A stretch of 64,000 nt of DNA from Pluralibacter gergoviae ATCC 33028 = NBRC 105706 (GCF_001598855.1 NZ_BCZS01000001.1:1-64000), one strand, 5' to 3'. Positions 1 to 10,458 are shown, counted from the stretch's first letter. A program made the numbers and translations. Notes: generated from the letters alone by a model not told the origin.

Positions 1-46
1 ACTTCGGTACTGCATATTGTAGTAAGAGATCCAGCTGGTGAGAAAG

Positions 47-122
47 TGGTGGGTGATGACGGGATCGAACCGCCGACCCCCTCCTTGTAAGGGAGGTGCT
101 CTCCCAGCTGAGCTAATCACCC
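47..122 (-). tRNA. valX: tRNA-Val (anticodon UAC), second copy from the promoter
   Basis: A 76-nt cloverleaf on the minus strand. It starts GGGTGATTAGCTC, has anticodon stem CCTCC/GGAGG around a loop with anticodon UAC, a T-arm containing GGTTCGATCC, and an encoded CCA end. It decodes valine GUA/GUG codons. It matches the copy at 166-241 in sequence and is read from the same promoter. In E. coli a valU-valX-valY-lysV cluster lies divergent from gltX, so more members may lie beyond the left edge. The symbol is by position only. Confidence 0.95.
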
Positions 123-165
123 ACTTCTCAATATCTCTTACTTTACTGCTTCACACGGCGGAGTT

Positions 166-241
166 TGGTGGGTGATGACGGGATCGAACCGCCGACCCCC
201 TCCTTGTAAGGGAGGTGCTCTCCCAGCTGAGCTAATCACCC
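166..241 (-). tRNA. valU: tRNA-Val (anticodon UAC), promoter-proximal copy
   Basis: A 76-nt tRNA on the minus strand with the same acceptor stem (GGGTGAT/ATCACCC), D-arm, UAC anticodon, T-arm and encoded CCA as the copy at 47-122. It is the first gene after the minus-strand promoter at 259-286. A 43-bp spacer separates the two copies, consistent with one precursor transcript cut into separate tRNAs. Its neighbour on the other strand is gltX, as in E. coli. Confidence 0.95.
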
Positions 242-258
242 CCGCTGTGTGGAGTCGC

Positions 259-286
259 ATTATAGGGATACGCGGAAATGAGTCAA
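259..286 (-). promoter_or_regulatory. Stable-RNA promoter of the tRNA-Val cluster
   Basis: Read on the minus strand there is TTGACT (286-281), a 16-bp spacer and a perfect TATAAT (264-259), followed by the GC-rich stretch GCGACTCC. A near-consensus promoter with a GC-rich discriminator is typical of stringently controlled stable-RNA genes. Start of transcription is inferred at about position 252. Confidence 0.8.
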
Positions 287-406
287 CGCATTTTCCAAAG
301 TTTTTGCGCGTTCGTCGTAAATTTAGGCAATGCGATCGTAAAACGATCCGTGACGTTTGATTTGTAAACAAAAACCGCTATGGAGACGCTTTAGCAGGCA
401 ACAACA

Positions 407-434
407 TTGAGGAATCAGTGGGGAGTGATAGAAT
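407..434 (+). promoter_or_regulatory. Probable gltX promoter
   Basis: TTGAGG (407-412), a 16-bp spacer and TAGAAT (429-434) form a sigma-70-like promoter about 65 bp upstream of the gltX start codon. Its -10 element runs into an inverted repeat (431-453) described separately. Confidence 0.55.
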
Positions 435-453
435 ATTGGCCACTCAAATATTC
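431..453. repeat. Inverted repeat at the gltX transcription start
   Basis: GAATATT (431-437) and AATATTC (447-453) form a perfect 7-bp inverted repeat with a 9-bp spacer. It overlaps the -10 element and probable start of the gltX promoter, so it could be an operator or the foot of a leader hairpin. No regulator can be named from the sequence. Confidence 0.4.
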
Positions 454-499
454 CAGGATTTGCCGGTTGTCGGCATCTTTCTAAACGTAAGGCCAATTC

Positions 500-1915
500 A
501 TGAAAATCAAAACTCGCTTCGCGCCCAGCCCGACAGGCTATCTGCACGTCGGCGGTGCACGTACCGCACTCTATTCCTGGCTTTTTGCACGCAACCACGA
601 CGGCAAGTTCGTGCTGCGCATTGAAGACACCGATCTGGAGCGCTCAACGCCGGAAGCGATCGAAGCCATCATGGACGGAATGAACTGGCTGAATCTGGAG
701 TGGGACGAAGGCCCTTACTATCAGACTAAGCGTTTTGACCGCTACAACGCCGTTATTGATGACATGCTGGAAGCGGGCACCGCCTACCGCTGCTACTGCT
801 CTAAAGAGCGCCTGGAAAAGCTGCGCGAAGAGCAGATGGAGAAAGGCGAGAAGCCGCGCTACGACGGCCACTGCCGCCACGACCACAGTGAACACGCCGC
901 CGATGAGCCGCACGTGGTACGCTTTGCCAACCCGCAGGAAGGTTCGGTCATCTTTGACGACCAGATCCGCGGCCCTATCGAGTTCAGCAACCAGGAGCTT
1001 GACGATCTGATCATCCGCCGCACCGACGGCTCGCCGACCTACAACTTCTGCGTGGTTGTTGACGACTGGGATATGGAGATCACCCACGTGATCCGCGGTG
1101 AAGATCATATCAACAACACCCCGCGCCAGATCAACATCCTCAAAGCGCTCAACGCGCCGGTGCCGGTGTACGCCCACGTATCAATGATCAACGGCGATGA
1201 CGGTAAAAAGCTCTCCAAGCGCCACGGCGCGGTGAGCGTGATGCAGTACCGCGACGACGGCTATCTGCCGGAAGCGCTGCTCAACTACCTGGTGCGCCTC
1301 GGCTGGTCCAGCGGCGACCAGGAGATCTTCAGCCGCGAAGAGATGATTAAGCTCTTCTCGCTCGGCGCGGTCAGTAAATCCGCCAGCGCCTTTAATACCG
1401 AAAAGCTGCAGTGGCTGAACCACCACTACATCAATACGCTGCCGCCGGAGTACGTGGCAACGCACCTGCAGTGGCACATCGAACAGGAAAATATCGACAC
1501 CCGCAACGGTCCGCAGCTCTCTGAGCTGGTGACGCTGCTGGGCGAGCGCTGCAAAACCCTCAAAGAGATGGCCGCCAGCTGCCGTTACTTCTATGAAGAG
1601 TTTGACGCCTTCGACGCCGACGCGGCGAAAAAACACCTGCGTCCGGTGGCCCGTCAGCCGCTGGAAGTGGTGCGCGATAAGCTGAACGCCATCACCGACT
1701 GGACCGCAGAGAATGTCCATCACGCCATTCAGGCGACCGCCGATGAGCTTGAGGTCGGCATGGGCAAGGTCGGGATGCCGCTGCGCGTGGCGGTGACCGG
1801 CGCGGGCCAGTCGCCGGCGCTGGACGTTACCGTTCACGCGATTGGCAAGAGCCGCAGCGTAGCGCGTATCGAAAAAGCGCTGGCGTTTATCGCCGAGCGT
1901 GAAAGCCAGCAGTAA
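500..1915 (+). CDS. gltX: Glutamate--tRNA ligase
   Basis: 471 residues, the usual length in enterobacteria. The enzyme charges tRNA-Glu with glutamate in the cytoplasm and also supplies Glu-tRNA for haem synthesis. The class I signature region is [16 protein letters not shown] (residues 8-23, HIGH-type motif HVGG at 16-19), and the KMSKS-type loop is KKLSKR near residue 237. The anticodon-binding helical domain fills the C-terminal third. The ATG at 500 has AAGG eight bases upstream and gives the family N-terminus [13 protein letters not shown]. It is divergent from the tRNA-Val cluster, as in E. coli, and ends at a strong terminator shared with yfeD. Confidence 0.98.
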   Translation: MKIKTRFAPSPTGYLHVGGARTALYSWLFARNHDGKFVLRIEDTDLERSTPEAIEAIMDGMNWLNLEWDEGPYYQTKRFDRYNAVIDDMLEAGTAYRCYCSKERLEKLREEQMEKGEKPRYDGHCRHDHSEHAADEPHVVRFANPQEGSVIFDDQIRGPIEFSNQELDDLIIRRTDGSPTYNFCVVVDDWDMEITHVIRGEDHINNTPRQINILKALNAPVPVYAHVSMINGDDGKKLSKRHGAVSVMQYRDDGYLPEALLNYLVRLGWSSGDQEIFSREEMIKLFSLGAVSKSASAFNTEKLQWLNHHYINTLPPEYVATHLQWHIEQENIDTRNGPQLSELVTLLGERCKTLKEMAASCRYFYEEFDAFDADAAKKHLRPVARQPLEVVRDKLNAITDWTAENVHHAIQATADELEVGMGKVGMPLRVAVTGAGQSPALDVTVHAIGKSRSVARIEKALAFIAERESQQ

Positions 1916-1930
1916 GCCGATGGCAGAATA

Positions 1931-1963
1931 AAAAGCGGCGGGCGAGGGCCCGCCGCTTTTTTT
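1931..1963. terminator. Bidirectional terminator between gltX and yfeD
   Basis: A perfect 13-bp stem (AAAAGCGGCGGGC, loop GAGG, complement) is followed by T residues on the plus strand and preceded by A residues, so it can end both gltX and the converging yfeC-yfeD transcript. It abuts the yfeD stop codon. Confidence 0.9.
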
Positions 1964-2357
1964 ATGCCTCGTCGTCGGCGATGTTCAGCCTGGCGAGAAA
2001 GCCGCTCAGCCCCTCGCGCACCAGCAGCTTGTGCAGGCGCGCTTTCTCTGCGGGCGTCATCATCACCAGCGCATCCTGGATTTGCCGCCACGTCGGGTCC
2101 TGTTCGCGCGCATAATCGGTCACGACCGGCTCGGCGGCGTGCAGCGACAGCGTCAGGTGGCGCAGCTTTGGCGTGGTGGCGAGAAATTCGCGCACCTGGT
2201 CATCAATGTGAATGAGGCGGGCTCTGCCGCCCTTTACGCCGGGGATCGGCTCGGTGACCCAGTTCTGCTCTCTGATCCAGCGGTTAATCGTCTGCCGGGC
2301 CATGCCAACGCAGTTGGCAAGCTCGTGGGTGGTCATTTTACTGTGCAGTATTTTCAT
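1962..2357 (-). CDS. yfeD: YfeD-type HTH DNA-binding protein
   Basis: 131 residues. The N-terminal half (about residues 8-60) has a MerR/excisionase-like helix-turn-helix, MTTHELANCVGMARQTINRW, then a conserved PGVKGGRARLIHID segment. The C-terminal half is helical and acidic. E. coli YfeD is a putative regulator of unknown target. It is the second gene of the leftward yfeC-yfeD pair: its ATG overlaps the yfeC stop (ATGA), so they are translationally coupled. About half of the N-terminal residues match YfeC, so the pair arose by tandem duplication. The function is inferred from the fold only. Confidence 0.85.
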   Translation of the reverse strand: MKILHSKMTTHELANCVGMARQTINRWIREQNWVTEPIPGVKGGRARLIHIDDQVREFLATTPKLRHLTLSLHAAEPVVTDYAREQDPTWRQIQDALVMMTPAEKARLHKLLVREGLSGFLARLNIADDEA

Positions 2358-2719
2358 GCTGGCTCTTGCGTACGAATGCCCAGACGTTGAAGTAAACCGG
2401 TGATACCTTCCCGCAGCAGCAGGCTGGTCAGCAGCCGCTGTTCCTCAGGCGACATCTCCTTTGCCAGCGAGAGCAGCAGGGCGTCAAAGCCATCCTCTGC
2501 GAAGGCACATTCCGGCGTCGGTTCTTCGCTTATTCGCTGGGCGCTGTGAATAAATTCGCGAACATCGTCGTTGATGTGAACCACTCTCGCCTTACCGCCC
2601 TGGACGCCCGGACGCGGCGACGTCTGCCATCCCTCTTTTCGGACCCACTTATTAATGGTCTGGCGGCTGTAGCCGGTCAGATGGGCAAGTTCCTCGGGGG
2701 TCATTCGTTCCTTGAGCAT
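2354..2719 (-). CDS. yfeC: YfeC-type HTH DNA-binding protein
   Basis: 121 residues. It has the same layout as YfeD: helix-turn-helix MTPEELAHLTGYSRQTINKW at about residues 6-25, then PGVQGGKARVVHINDDVREF at about 38-57, then a variable linker and a helical tail ending LLLREGITGLLQRLGI, similar to the YfeD tail. It is the promoter-proximal gene of the yfeC-yfeD pair and overlaps it by 4 bp. It is probably a small DNA-binding regulator; its target is not known. ATG 2717-2719 is taken as the start because the HTH begins almost at once. Confidence 0.85.
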   Translation of the reverse strand: MLKERMTPEELAHLTGYSRQTINKWVRKEGWQTSPRPGVQGGKARVVHINDDVREFIHSAQRISEEPTPECAFAEDGFDALLLSLAKEMSPEEQRLLTSLLLREGITGLLQRLGIRTQEPA

Positions 2720-2877
2720 GCTATTTCCTGAGTACCTGTATGGGAATTAGTGACTTATGTTATAGCACCGTTTTAGGCGAAAACGTGATGCGTTTAACTC
2801 CTGACTGCGAGAATGCTCGCAAACTCATCTGGTTGCATGCTTTTTCAGCGGTTAAACAGGGAGTTGATATTTTGCCG

Positions 2878-2906
2878 TTGACACCCGGCGAGGGAATTCA
2901 TATTAT
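2878..2906 (+). promoter_or_regulatory. Promoter of the tRNA-Ala pair
   Basis: A perfect TTGACA (2878-2883), a 17-bp spacer and TATTAT (2901-2906), then GCCGCCCG as a GC-rich discriminator, 33 bp upstream of the first tRNA-Ala. This is the architecture of a strong, stringently controlled stable-RNA promoter. Confidence 0.85.
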
Positions 2907-2938
2907 GCCGCCCGTCAACACGACACGCTTTACGTTAC

Positions 2939-3014
2939 GGGGCTATAGCTCAGCTGGGAGAGCGCCTGCATGGCATGCAGGAGGTCAGCGGTTCGATCCC
3001 GCTTAGCTCCACCA
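2939..3014 (+). tRNA. alaX: tRNA-Ala (anticodon GGC), first copy
   Basis: A 76-nt cloverleaf beginning GGGGCTATAGCTC, with anticodon stem CCTGC/GCAGG and anticodon GGC (alanine GCC/GCU), T-arm GGTTCGATCC and encoded CCA. It is identical to the copy at 3055-3130. The alaX-alaW pair lies between yfeC and nupC in E. coli too; which copy is X and which is W is nominal. Confidence 0.95.
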
Positions 3015-3054
3015 AATCCTGTCCCATCAGGAATTGGAAACGTAAAACGACTGT

Positions 3055-3130
3055 GGGGCTATAGCTCAGCTGGGAGAGCGCCTGCATGGCATGCAGGAGG
3101 TCAGCGGTTCGATCCCGCTTAGCTCCACCA
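3055..3130 (+). tRNA. alaW: tRNA-Ala (anticodon GGC), second copy
   Basis: A 76-nt tRNA identical to 2939-3014, 40 bp further on and served by the same promoter. The hairpin at 3138-3165 follows directly and ends the transcript. Confidence 0.95.
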
Positions 3131-3137
3131 CATTCGA

Positions 3138-3165
3138 AACCCTCGCCTCTGGCGGGGGTTTTTGC
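3138..3165 (+). terminator. Terminator of the tRNA-Ala operon
   Basis: AACCCTCGCC, loop TCT, GGCGGGGGTT then a T-rich run: a 10-bp stem with one G-T pair directly after the second tRNA. Confidence 0.9.
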
Positions 3166-3170
3166 TTTTC

Positions 3171-3196
3171 TGCGTTCGTCAAATGCGTTCGTCAAA
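3171..3196. repeat. Tandem 13-bp duplication
   Basis: The 13-mer TGCGTTCGTCAAA occurs twice head to tail (3171-3183 and 3184-3196) between the tRNA-Ala terminator and the nupC terminator. It looks like a replication-slippage duplication with no evident function. Confidence 0.7.
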
Positions 3197-3204
3197 TGCA
3201 GGCA

Positions 3205-3232
3205 TAAAAAAGCCGGAGCAGTTGCCCCGGCT
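3205..3232 (-). terminator. nupC terminator
   Basis: On the minus strand, AGCCGGGGC, loop AACT, GCTCCGGCT is followed by six T residues, about 20 bp after the nupC stop codon. Confidence 0.9.
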
Positions 3233-3251
3233 GATTCAAAGATGGCTTAAG

Positions 3252-4454
3252 TTACAGCACCAGCGCCGCAATAGATGCCGACAGTACGCTCACCAGCGTC
3301 GAGCCGTAGACCAGCTTCAGTCCGAAGCGCGATACCACGTTACCCTGTTCTTCATTCAGGCCCTTAATCGCCCCGGCAATGATGCCGATAGAGGAGAAGT
3401 TGGCGAAGGAGACGAGGAAGATAGAGAGAATGCCGACCGCGCGCGGAGAGAGCTCTGCCGCCACTTTCTGCAGATCCATCATCGCCACGAATTCGTTGGA
3501 AACAAGCTTGGTTGCCATGATGCTGCCCACCTGCAGCGCTTCGCCCGCCGGGACGCCCATCATCCACGCCACCGGCCAGAAGATATAGCCGAGAATGCCC
3601 TGGAAAGAGATACTGTGACCGAACCAGCCGGTCACCGTGGCGAACAGCGCGTTCAGCGCGGCAATCAGGGCGATAAAGCCGATCAGCATTGCTGCCACGA
3701 TCACCGCCACCTTAAAGCCCGCCAGAATGTACTCGCCCAGCATTTCGAAGAAGCTCTGCCCTTCGTGCAGGTTCGACATCTGCAGGTTCTCTTCGCTGCC
3801 GTCAACATGGTAAGGGTTGATCAGCGACAGTACGATAAAGGTACTGAACATGTTGAGTACCAGCGCCGCTACCACATACTTCGGCTCCAGCATCGTCATG
3901 TAGGCGCCCACAATAGACATCGACACCGTCGACATTGCCGTCGCTGCCAGAGTGTACATACGCTGGCGCGACATCTTGCCGAGGATATCTTTATAGGCGA
4001 TAAAGTTTTCCGACTGGCCGAGGATCAGGGAGCTGACGGCGTTGAAGGACTCCAGCTTGCCCATGCCGTTCACTTTCGACAGCACCGTACCGATCGCGCG
4101 GATAACGACCGGCAGAATGCGGATATGCTGCAGAATACCGATAAGCGCAGAGATAAAGATAATCGGGCACAGCACCTTCAGGAAGAAGAAGGCCAGACCC
4201 TGTTCGTTCATTTTACCGAAGACAAAGTCCGTACCGTCATTGGCAAATCCGAGAAGTTTTTCGAACATCTCGGAGAATCCCTTCACGAAGCCGAGACCAA
4301 CGTCCGAGTTCAGGAAGAACCAGGCCAGCAGGACTTCAATGACCAACAGCTGAATAATGTAGCGAATGCGGATTTGCTTGCGGTTATGGCTAACCAGCAG
4401 AGCAAGGATCCCCACAACCGCAAGCGCGAGGACAAAGTGTAGGACGCGGTCCAT
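3252..4454 (-). CDS. nupC: Nucleoside:H+ symporter NupC
   Basis: 400 residues, equal to E. coli NupC. It is an inner-membrane concentrative nucleoside transporter that imports nucleosides (guanosine poorly) with protons. The protein is almost wholly membrane segments and has the family stretches [32 protein letters not shown] and [18 protein letters not shown], which line the nucleoside and cation sites. The start MDRVLHF (ATG at 4452-4454) is preferred to a start 39 bp upstream because GGAGTA sits just before it and it matches the family. It is divergent from mntH; pdeA, which precedes nupC in E. coli K-12, is missing here. Confidence 0.97.
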   Translation of the reverse strand: MDRVLHFVLALAVVGILALLVSHNRKQIRIRYIIQLLVIEVLLAWFFLNSDVGLGFVKGFSEMFEKLLGFANDGTDFVFGKMNEQGLAFFFLKVLCPIIFISALIGILQHIRILPVVIRAIGTVLSKVNGMGKLESFNAVSSLILGQSENFIAYKDILGKMSRQRMYTLAATAMSTVSMSIVGAYMTMLEPKYVVAALVLNMFSTFIVLSLINPYHVDGSEENLQMSNLHEGQSFFEMLGEYILAGFKVAVIVAAMLIGFIALIAALNALFATVTGWFGHSISFQGILGYIFWPVAWMMGVPAGEALQVGSIMATKLVSNEFVAMMDLQKVAAELSPRAVGILSIFLVSFANFSSIGIIAGAIKGLNEEQGNVVSRFGLKLVYGSTLVSVLSASIAALVL

Positions 4455-4710
4455 ATCTACTCCAAATATGAGGGAGATTAAATTTCCGTGCACATTCTAT
4501 GTAACAGCACAAAAGAAAACGAGATCTGAAGCGCACTATAGTAACAACCTGTGAGCAAATTCAAAAAAGGGGATCTGTCATACAAAATCATTATGTTATG
4601 TAAAAGTTCTAAAAGTTGGTTTTTTGTATTAATCTGACAGAAAGGCGCGCAGTGCTTTGACATCTCCCACCCGCGCGCCGCCATCCGGCTATTGTTCCCG
4701 TCTATCGCAG

Positions 4711-4755
4711 CAATCATTATCATCATTACAAATGCTCTTGATAATCATTCGCATG
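4711..4755 (+). promoter_or_regulatory. Fur-like sites upstream of mntH
   Basis: Two overlapping AT-rich elements carry Fur-box hexamers: 4711-4730 reads GATGATAATGATTG on the minus strand, and TTGATAATCATTCGCATG follows at 4738-4755. Iron-Fur repression of mntH is known in E. coli and Salmonella. TTGATA (4738-4743) with TAGCAT (4760-4765) could be the promoter itself. Confidence 0.55.
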
Positions 4756-4767
4756 TTGGTAGCATGA

Positions 4768-4788
4768 AACATAGCAAAGGCTATATTT
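4768..4788 (+). promoter_or_regulatory. MntR operator of mntH
   Basis: AACATAGCAAAGGCTATATTT is a near-palindrome differing by one base from the E. coli MntR box as recalled, 12 bp before the mntH start codon. Manganese-loaded MntR bound here would block mntH transcription. Confidence 0.8.
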
Positions 4789-4800
4789 CAGAGGCAGAAA

Positions 4801-6039
4801 ATGACAAACGGTCGCGTTGAGAGTAGCAATAGCAGGGCGGCGCGCAAAATGCGGTTTGCATTAATGGGACCTGCGTTCATTGCTGCCATCGGCTACATCG
4901 ATCCGGGTAACTTTGCCACCAACATTCAGGCGGGGGCCAGCTACGGCTATCAGCTGCTGTGGGTCGTGGTATGGGCCAACCTGATGGCGATGCTTATCCA
5001 GCTTCTCTCCGCCAAGCTCGGTATCGCTACCGGCAAAAATCTCGCCGAGCATATCCGCGACCATTACCCGCGCCCGCTGGTGTGGTTTTACTGGGTGCAG
5101 GCGGAAATTATCGCCATGGCGACCGATCTGGCCGAGTTTATCGGCGCGGCCATCGGCTTTAAGCTGGTTTTCGGTATCTCGCTGCTGCAGGGGGCGGTGC
5201 TGACCGGCATTGCCACTTTTCTGATCCTGATGCTGCAAAGCCGCGGACAAAAGCCGCTGGAGAAGGTTATCGGCGGCCTGCTGCTGTTTGTGGCTGCGGC
5301 CTATATCGTTGAACTTGTTTTCTCTCAGCCCGCGCTGGCGCCGCTGGTGAAGGGCATGATTATTCCCGCGCTGCCGACGTCGGAAGCGGTCTTCCTGGCC
5401 GCCGGCGTGCTGGGTGCAACCATTATGCCGCACGTTATCTATCTCCACTCCTCCCTGACGCAGCACGCCGGCGGCGGCACCCGCCGGGAGCGCTACAGCG
5501 CCACCCGCTGGGACGTGGCGATAGCGATGACCATCGCGGGCTTTGTCAACCTGGCGATGATGGCCACCGCGGCGGCGGCCTTTCATTTTCACGGCCATAC
5601 CGGCATTGCCGATCTCGATCAGGCCTATCTGACCCTGGAGCCGCTGCTGAGCCACGCGGCGGCGACCATCTTTGGCCTGAGCCTGCTGGCGGCCGGGCTC
5701 TCCTCAACGGTGGTTGGCACTCTGGCGGGACAGGTGGTAATGCAGGGCTTTATCCGCTTTCATATTCCGCTCTGGTTCCGTCGCCTGGTCACCATGCTGC
5801 CCTCCTTTGCGGTGATCCTGATGGGGCTCGATCCGACCCGAATCCTGGTGATGAGCCAGGTGCTGCTCAGCTTCGGAATTGCGCTGGCGCTGGTCCCGCT
5901 GCTGCTGTTCACCGGCAACGCCGGGCTGATGGGCGATCTGGTCAACAGTCGGCGGGTGAAGTGGACGGGCTGGGTTATTGTGGCGCTGGTAGTAGCTCTC
6001 AACGGCTGGCTGCTGGTGGGGACCCTCGGCGGGCAGTAG
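4801..6039 (+). CDS. mntH: Mn2+/divalent metal:H+ symporter MntH (NRAMP)
   Basis: 412 residues, the E. coli length. It is an inner-membrane NRAMP transporter importing Mn2+ (and Fe2+) with protons, important under oxidative stress. The metal-site motif DPGN is at residues 34-37 and the second half-site is in [11 protein letters not shown] near residue 211; about eleven membrane segments follow the NRAMP pattern. The hydrophilic N-terminus of about 17 residues is normal for the family. GAGG lies seven bases before the ATG. Fur-like and MntR sites upstream match its known double repression. Confidence 0.98.
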   Translation: MTNGRVESSNSRAARKMRFALMGPAFIAAIGYIDPGNFATNIQAGASYGYQLLWVVVWANLMAMLIQLLSAKLGIATGKNLAEHIRDHYPRPLVWFYWVQAEIIAMATDLAEFIGAAIGFKLVFGISLLQGAVLTGIATFLILMLQSRGQKPLEKVIGGLLLFVAAAYIVELVFSQPALAPLVKGMIIPALPTSEAVFLAAGVLGATIMPHVIYLHSSLTQHAGGGTRRERYSATRWDVAIAMTIAGFVNLAMMATAAAAFHFHGHTGIADLDQAYLTLEPLLSHAAATIFGLSLLAAGLSSTVVGTLAGQVVMQGFIRFHIPLWFRRLVTMLPSFAVILMGLDPTRILVMSQVLLSFGIALALVPLLLFTGNAGLMGDLVNSRRVKWTGWVIVALVVALNGWLLVGTLGGQ

Positions 6040-6042
6040 CGG

Positions 6043-6071
6043 CGCTCCCCGGCACGTCGTGCCGGGGAGCG
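6043..6071. terminator. Perfect hairpin between mntH and ypeC
   Basis: A 13-bp perfect stem (CGCTCCCCGGCAC, loop GTC, complement) lies between the converging stop codons. Neither side has a T-tract, so it may act as a transcription barrier or mRNA 3' stabiliser rather than a textbook terminator. Confidence 0.6.
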
Positions 6072-6074
6072 TGA

Positions 6075-6389
6075 TTAATGGTGGTGGTCGTGATGGTGGT
6101 CCCAGCCGCGGCGGTCGCTTCTGTCGTGCCAGCCCTCGCGGTAGCCGCGTTCATAGGCGTTACGCCTGTCGTAGCCTCTGTCATGGTGGCGCCAGCGGGC
6201 GTCCCGCCACTCATAGTGCCTGCGCCAGTAGTCGCGGTCCCGCCAGCGGCCGCCGTCCCAGTAGTTGCCGTGGCCGTCGCGATCGCCAACCTGTAATTTT
6301 ACCGACGGCAGTAGCGTAATCTCACCGGCGTTCGCCACCAGCGGAGCGGAGGCCAGCAGTACTGCGGCCAGAATCAGTGACCTGAACAT
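6075..6389 (-). CDS. ypeC: Secreted His/Arg-rich DUF2502 protein YpeC
   Basis: 104 residues beginning [21 protein letters not shown], a clear signal peptide (cleavage after about residue 21), so the product is periplasmic. The mature part is very rich in Arg, Asp, Trp, Tyr and His (repeats of the [17 protein letters not shown] type) and ends WDHHHDHHH. This ATG is preferred to one 69 bp upstream because it gives the signal peptide and has GGAG before it. The family is DUF2502 of unknown role. The His-Asp tail could bind metal, and the gene converges on mntH, but a metal role is only inference. Confidence 0.88.
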   Translation of the reverse strand: MFRSLILAAVLLASAPLVANAGEITLLPSVKLQVGDRDGHGNYWDGGRWRDRDYWRRHYEWRDARWRHHDRGYDRRNAYERGYREGWHDRSDRRGWDHHHDHHH

Positions 6390-6508
6390 TTCTCTCTCCT
6401 CACGATCGGATCTTATCGACCTTGGGCGAGATATTACGAAATGGTGAAAATGGGCCACATTGGTGCAACTCCTAAAGCGATGCCGACAGCATGATTTGCG
6501 AAAAATAC

Positions 6509-7501
6509 CTATTCGCGAAGAACGGCATCGATCGCGGCGCGCTCTTCGGCGCTGAATGTTCTGTTATCCAGCATGCCCGCAGCATCACCCAGCTGCGACG
6601 TTTTACTGGCGCCGATCAGCACCGACGTTACGCTGTCGTCGCGCAGCACCCAGGCCAGCGCCATCTGCGACAGCTTCTGCCCGCGCCGCTGCGCGAGAGC
6701 ATTCAGGCGGCGGATTTTGCCGAGCTTCTCTTCGGTGAGCTGCTCGGGGCTGAGGAAGCGGCTGCCGCTGGCCGCCCGCGAGTCTGCCGGGATGCCGTGC
6801 AGGTAGCGGTCGGTCAGCTGTCCGCCTGCCAGCGGCGAGAAGGCGATGCAGCCCACGCCCTGTTCTGCGAGCAGCGCCAGCAGCTCCGCTTCCGGCGCAC
6901 GCTCAAACATTGAGTATTTCGGCTGGTGGATAAGGTAGGGCGTCCCCAAATCATTGAGAATGGCGAACGCTTCGCGCGCCCGCTCTGCCGGATAGTTGGA
7001 AAGTCCGACGTACAGCGCCTTTCCCTGACGCACGACGTGGTCCAGCGCGCGCATCGTCTCTGCCAGCGGCGTGTCCGGGTCCGGGCGGTGGTGGTAGAAG
7101 ATATCCACGTACTCCAGCCCGGTACGCTTCAGGCTCTGATCGAGGCTGGCAATCAGGTACTTGCGCGATCCCCAGTCGCCGTAGGGGCCGTCCCACATGG
7201 TATAGCCCGCTTTCGTGGAAACGATTAACTCGTCGCGCCAGGGCAGCAGATCCTCTTGCAGCAGCCGGCCAAAATTGCGCTCCGCCGATCCCGGCGGCGG
7301 CCCGTAGTTATTGGCCAGATCGAAGTGGGTAATGCCGAGATCAAACGCGCGGCGCAGCATCTGGCGGCTGGTCTCCAGCAGCGTTTCATCGCCAAAGTTG
7401 TGCCACAGGCCCAGCGAAATCGCCGGAAGCTTCAGGCCGCTGCGCCCGCAGCGGCGATAGATCATCTTCTTATAGCGGTCGGGATCGGGTTGGTAAGACA
7501 T
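6509..7501 (-). CDS. Aldo/keto reductase of the YghZ (L-glyceraldehyde 3-phosphate reductase) type
   Basis: 330 residues with a TIM-barrel aldo/keto reductase layout: the catalytic tetrad is visible in FDLANNYG (Asp and Tyr), STKAGY (Lys) and DIFYHHR (His), and the NADPH site in [12 protein letters not shown] near the C-terminus. The family motif [14 protein letters not shown] and the overall pattern match E. coli YghZ, which reduces L-glyceraldehyde 3-phosphate and methylglyoxal. It is a paralogue at a non-K-12 locus, so exact substrate is open. It is divergent from ipdC across 173 bp. The C-terminus is about 15 residues shorter than YghZ. Confidence 0.85.
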   Translation of the reverse strand: MSYQPDPDRYKKMIYRRCGRSGLKLPAISLGLWHNFGDETLLETSRQMLRRAFDLGITHFDLANNYGPPPGSAERNFGRLLQEDLLPWRDELIVSTKAGYTMWDGPYGDWGSRKYLIASLDQSLKRTGLEYVDIFYHHRPDPDTPLAETMRALDHVVRQGKALYVGLSNYPAERAREAFAILNDLGTPYLIHQPKYSMFERAPEAELLALLAEQGVGCIAFSPLAGGQLTDRYLHGIPADSRAASGSRFLSPEQLTEEKLGKIRRLNALAQRRGQKLSQMALAWVLRDDSVTSVLIGASKTSQLGDAAGMLDNRTFSAEERAAIDAVLRE

Positions 7502-7576
7502 TGAAATCTCCGATGATGATGAATATGTATGCGTTTACACTAGCCGATCGCCAACAGCAGGTACAGGATGAATGTC

Positions 7577-7594
7577 TGTAAATTCTACTTTCCA
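7577..7594 (+). promoter_or_regulatory. TyrR box upstream of ipdC
   Basis: TGTAAA-N6-TTTCCA fits the TyrR consensus TGTAAA-N6-TTTACA, keeping the essential G-N14-C pair (7578 and 7593). It lies 81 bp before ipdC. TyrR with aromatic amino acids activates ipdC in Enterobacter, so the site is expected here. Confidence 0.75.
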
Positions 7595-7638
7595 CTAAGA
7601 AATTTTTATACTTCTGGACAGGCCACAGGCATGCCTGA

Positions 7639-9336
<1,698 letters not shown>

Positions 9337-9356
9337 GCGCGCGCCGTAATGACATA

Positions 9357-9370
9357 GCTGAAACGGTATT
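9357..9370 (+). promoter_or_regulatory. Cra (FruR) site upstream of glk
   Basis: GCTGAAACGGTATT matches the Cra consensus RSTGAAWCSNTHHW at every position. It lies 121 bp before the glk start codon. Cra represses glk in E. coli. Confidence 0.7.
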
Positions 9371-9490
9371 AGTGATAGTGTGACCTGGATCGATAAATCA
9401 TCGGCGCCGGCGCGCAGCCTGTTGTTGTTAACGCGCCATAAACTTACAGTGTGCCAAAGATTTATGCTGACTTAATGGAGCCGTGACAGT

Positions 9491-10456
9491 ATGACAACGT
9501 TTGCTTTAACCGGAGATATCGGCGGAACCAACGCCCGGCTGGCGCTGGTGGATACCGCCAGCGGTGAGATCTCCCGCGCAAAAACCTACTCCGGGCTCGA
9601 CTATCCGAGCCTGGAGGCGGTGGTCAGGGTTTATCTGGATGAGATAGACGAAGAGATAAAAGACGGCTGCATCGCCATTGCCTGCCCGATCACCGGCGAC
9701 TGGGTGGCGATGACCAACCACACTTGGGCCTTCTCGATCAAAGAGATGAAAGAGAGCCTCGGCTTTGAGCACCTGGAGATCATTAACGACTTCACGGCGG
9801 TATCGATGGCCATCCCGATGCTGAAAAAAGAGCACCTTATTCAGTTTGGCGGCGGCGAGCCGGTGGCGGATAAGCCGGTGGCCGTTTACGGCGCGGGCAC
9901 CGGGCTCGGCGTTGCGCACCTGGTGCACGTCGACAAGCGCTGGGTAAGCCTGCCGGGCGAGGGCGGCCACGTCGATTTCGCGCCGAACAGCGAAGAGGAG
10001 GGGATTATCCTCGAACACCTGCGTGCCGAACTGGGGCACGTTTCGGCGGAGCGCGTGCTCTCCGGCTCCGGGCTGGTCAATCTTTATCACGCTATCGTCA
10101 AGGCCGACGGCCGGCTGCCGGAAAACCTGCAGCCGAAGGACGTCACCGAGCGGGCAATCAACGATACCTGTATCGACTGCCGCCGCGCCCTGTCGCTGTT
10201 CTGCGTTATTATGGGCCGCTTTGGCGGCAACCTGGCGCTGACGCTCGGCACCTTCGGCGGCGTCTATATTGCCGGCGGCGTGGTGCCGCGCTTTATGGAT
10301 TTCTTTAAGGCCTCCGGCTTTCGCGGCGGCTTTGAAGATAAGGGGCGCTTTAAGGCCTACGTCGAGGATATTCCGGTTTACCTGATCGTCCACGATAATC
10401 CGGGCCTGCTCGGCGCCGGGGCGCACCTGCGGCAGGTGCTGGGGCACGAACTCTGA
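9491..10456 (+). CDS. glk: Glucokinase
   Basis: 321 residues, the E. coli length. It phosphorylates free cytoplasmic glucose (from disaccharides or non-PTS uptake) with ATP. The phosphate-binding [12 protein letters not shown] is at residues 8-19, the glucose site includes INDFTAVSM and [11 protein letters not shown], and AGGVVPRF belongs to the second nucleotide motif. ATG 9491 with GGAG upstream gives the family N-terminus. It follows ipdC by 154 bp with no clear terminator between, so it may get some read-through in addition to its own Cra-controlled promoter. Confidence 0.97.
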   Translation: MTTFALTGDIGGTNARLALVDTASGEISRAKTYSGLDYPSLEAVVRVYLDEIDEEIKDGCIAIACPITGDWVAMTNHTWAFSIKEMKESLGFEHLEIINDFTAVSMAIPMLKKEHLIQFGGGEPVADKPVAVYGAGTGLGVAHLVHVDKRWVSLPGEGGHVDFAPNSEEEGIILEHLRAELGHVSAERVLSGSGLVNLYHAIVKADGRLPENLQPKDVTERAINDTCIDCRRALSLFCVIMGRFGGNLALTLGTFGGVYIAGGVVPRFMDFFKASGFRGGFEDKGRFKAYVEDIPVYLIVHDNPGLLGAGAHLRQVLGHEL

Positions 10457-10458
10457 TC

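Larger units (their letters stand above)
4455..4800. other. Divergent nupC/mntH control region (346 bp)
   Basis: It holds promoters for both flanking genes. For nupC, a minus-strand TTGAAT (4564-4559), 18-bp spacer and TATAGT (4540-4535) can be seen, overlapped by a CRP-like half-symmetric sequence TGTGA-N6-TCAAA (4550-4565); CRP/CytR control is known for E. coli nupC. For mntH, Fur-like and MntR elements lie at 4711-4755 and 4768-4788. No small gene is apparent. Confidence 0.5.

Noticed and set aside
2740-3006. An 88-codon frame before and through the first tRNA-Ala
   Set aside because: It runs through a consensus promoter and the tRNA gene itself.
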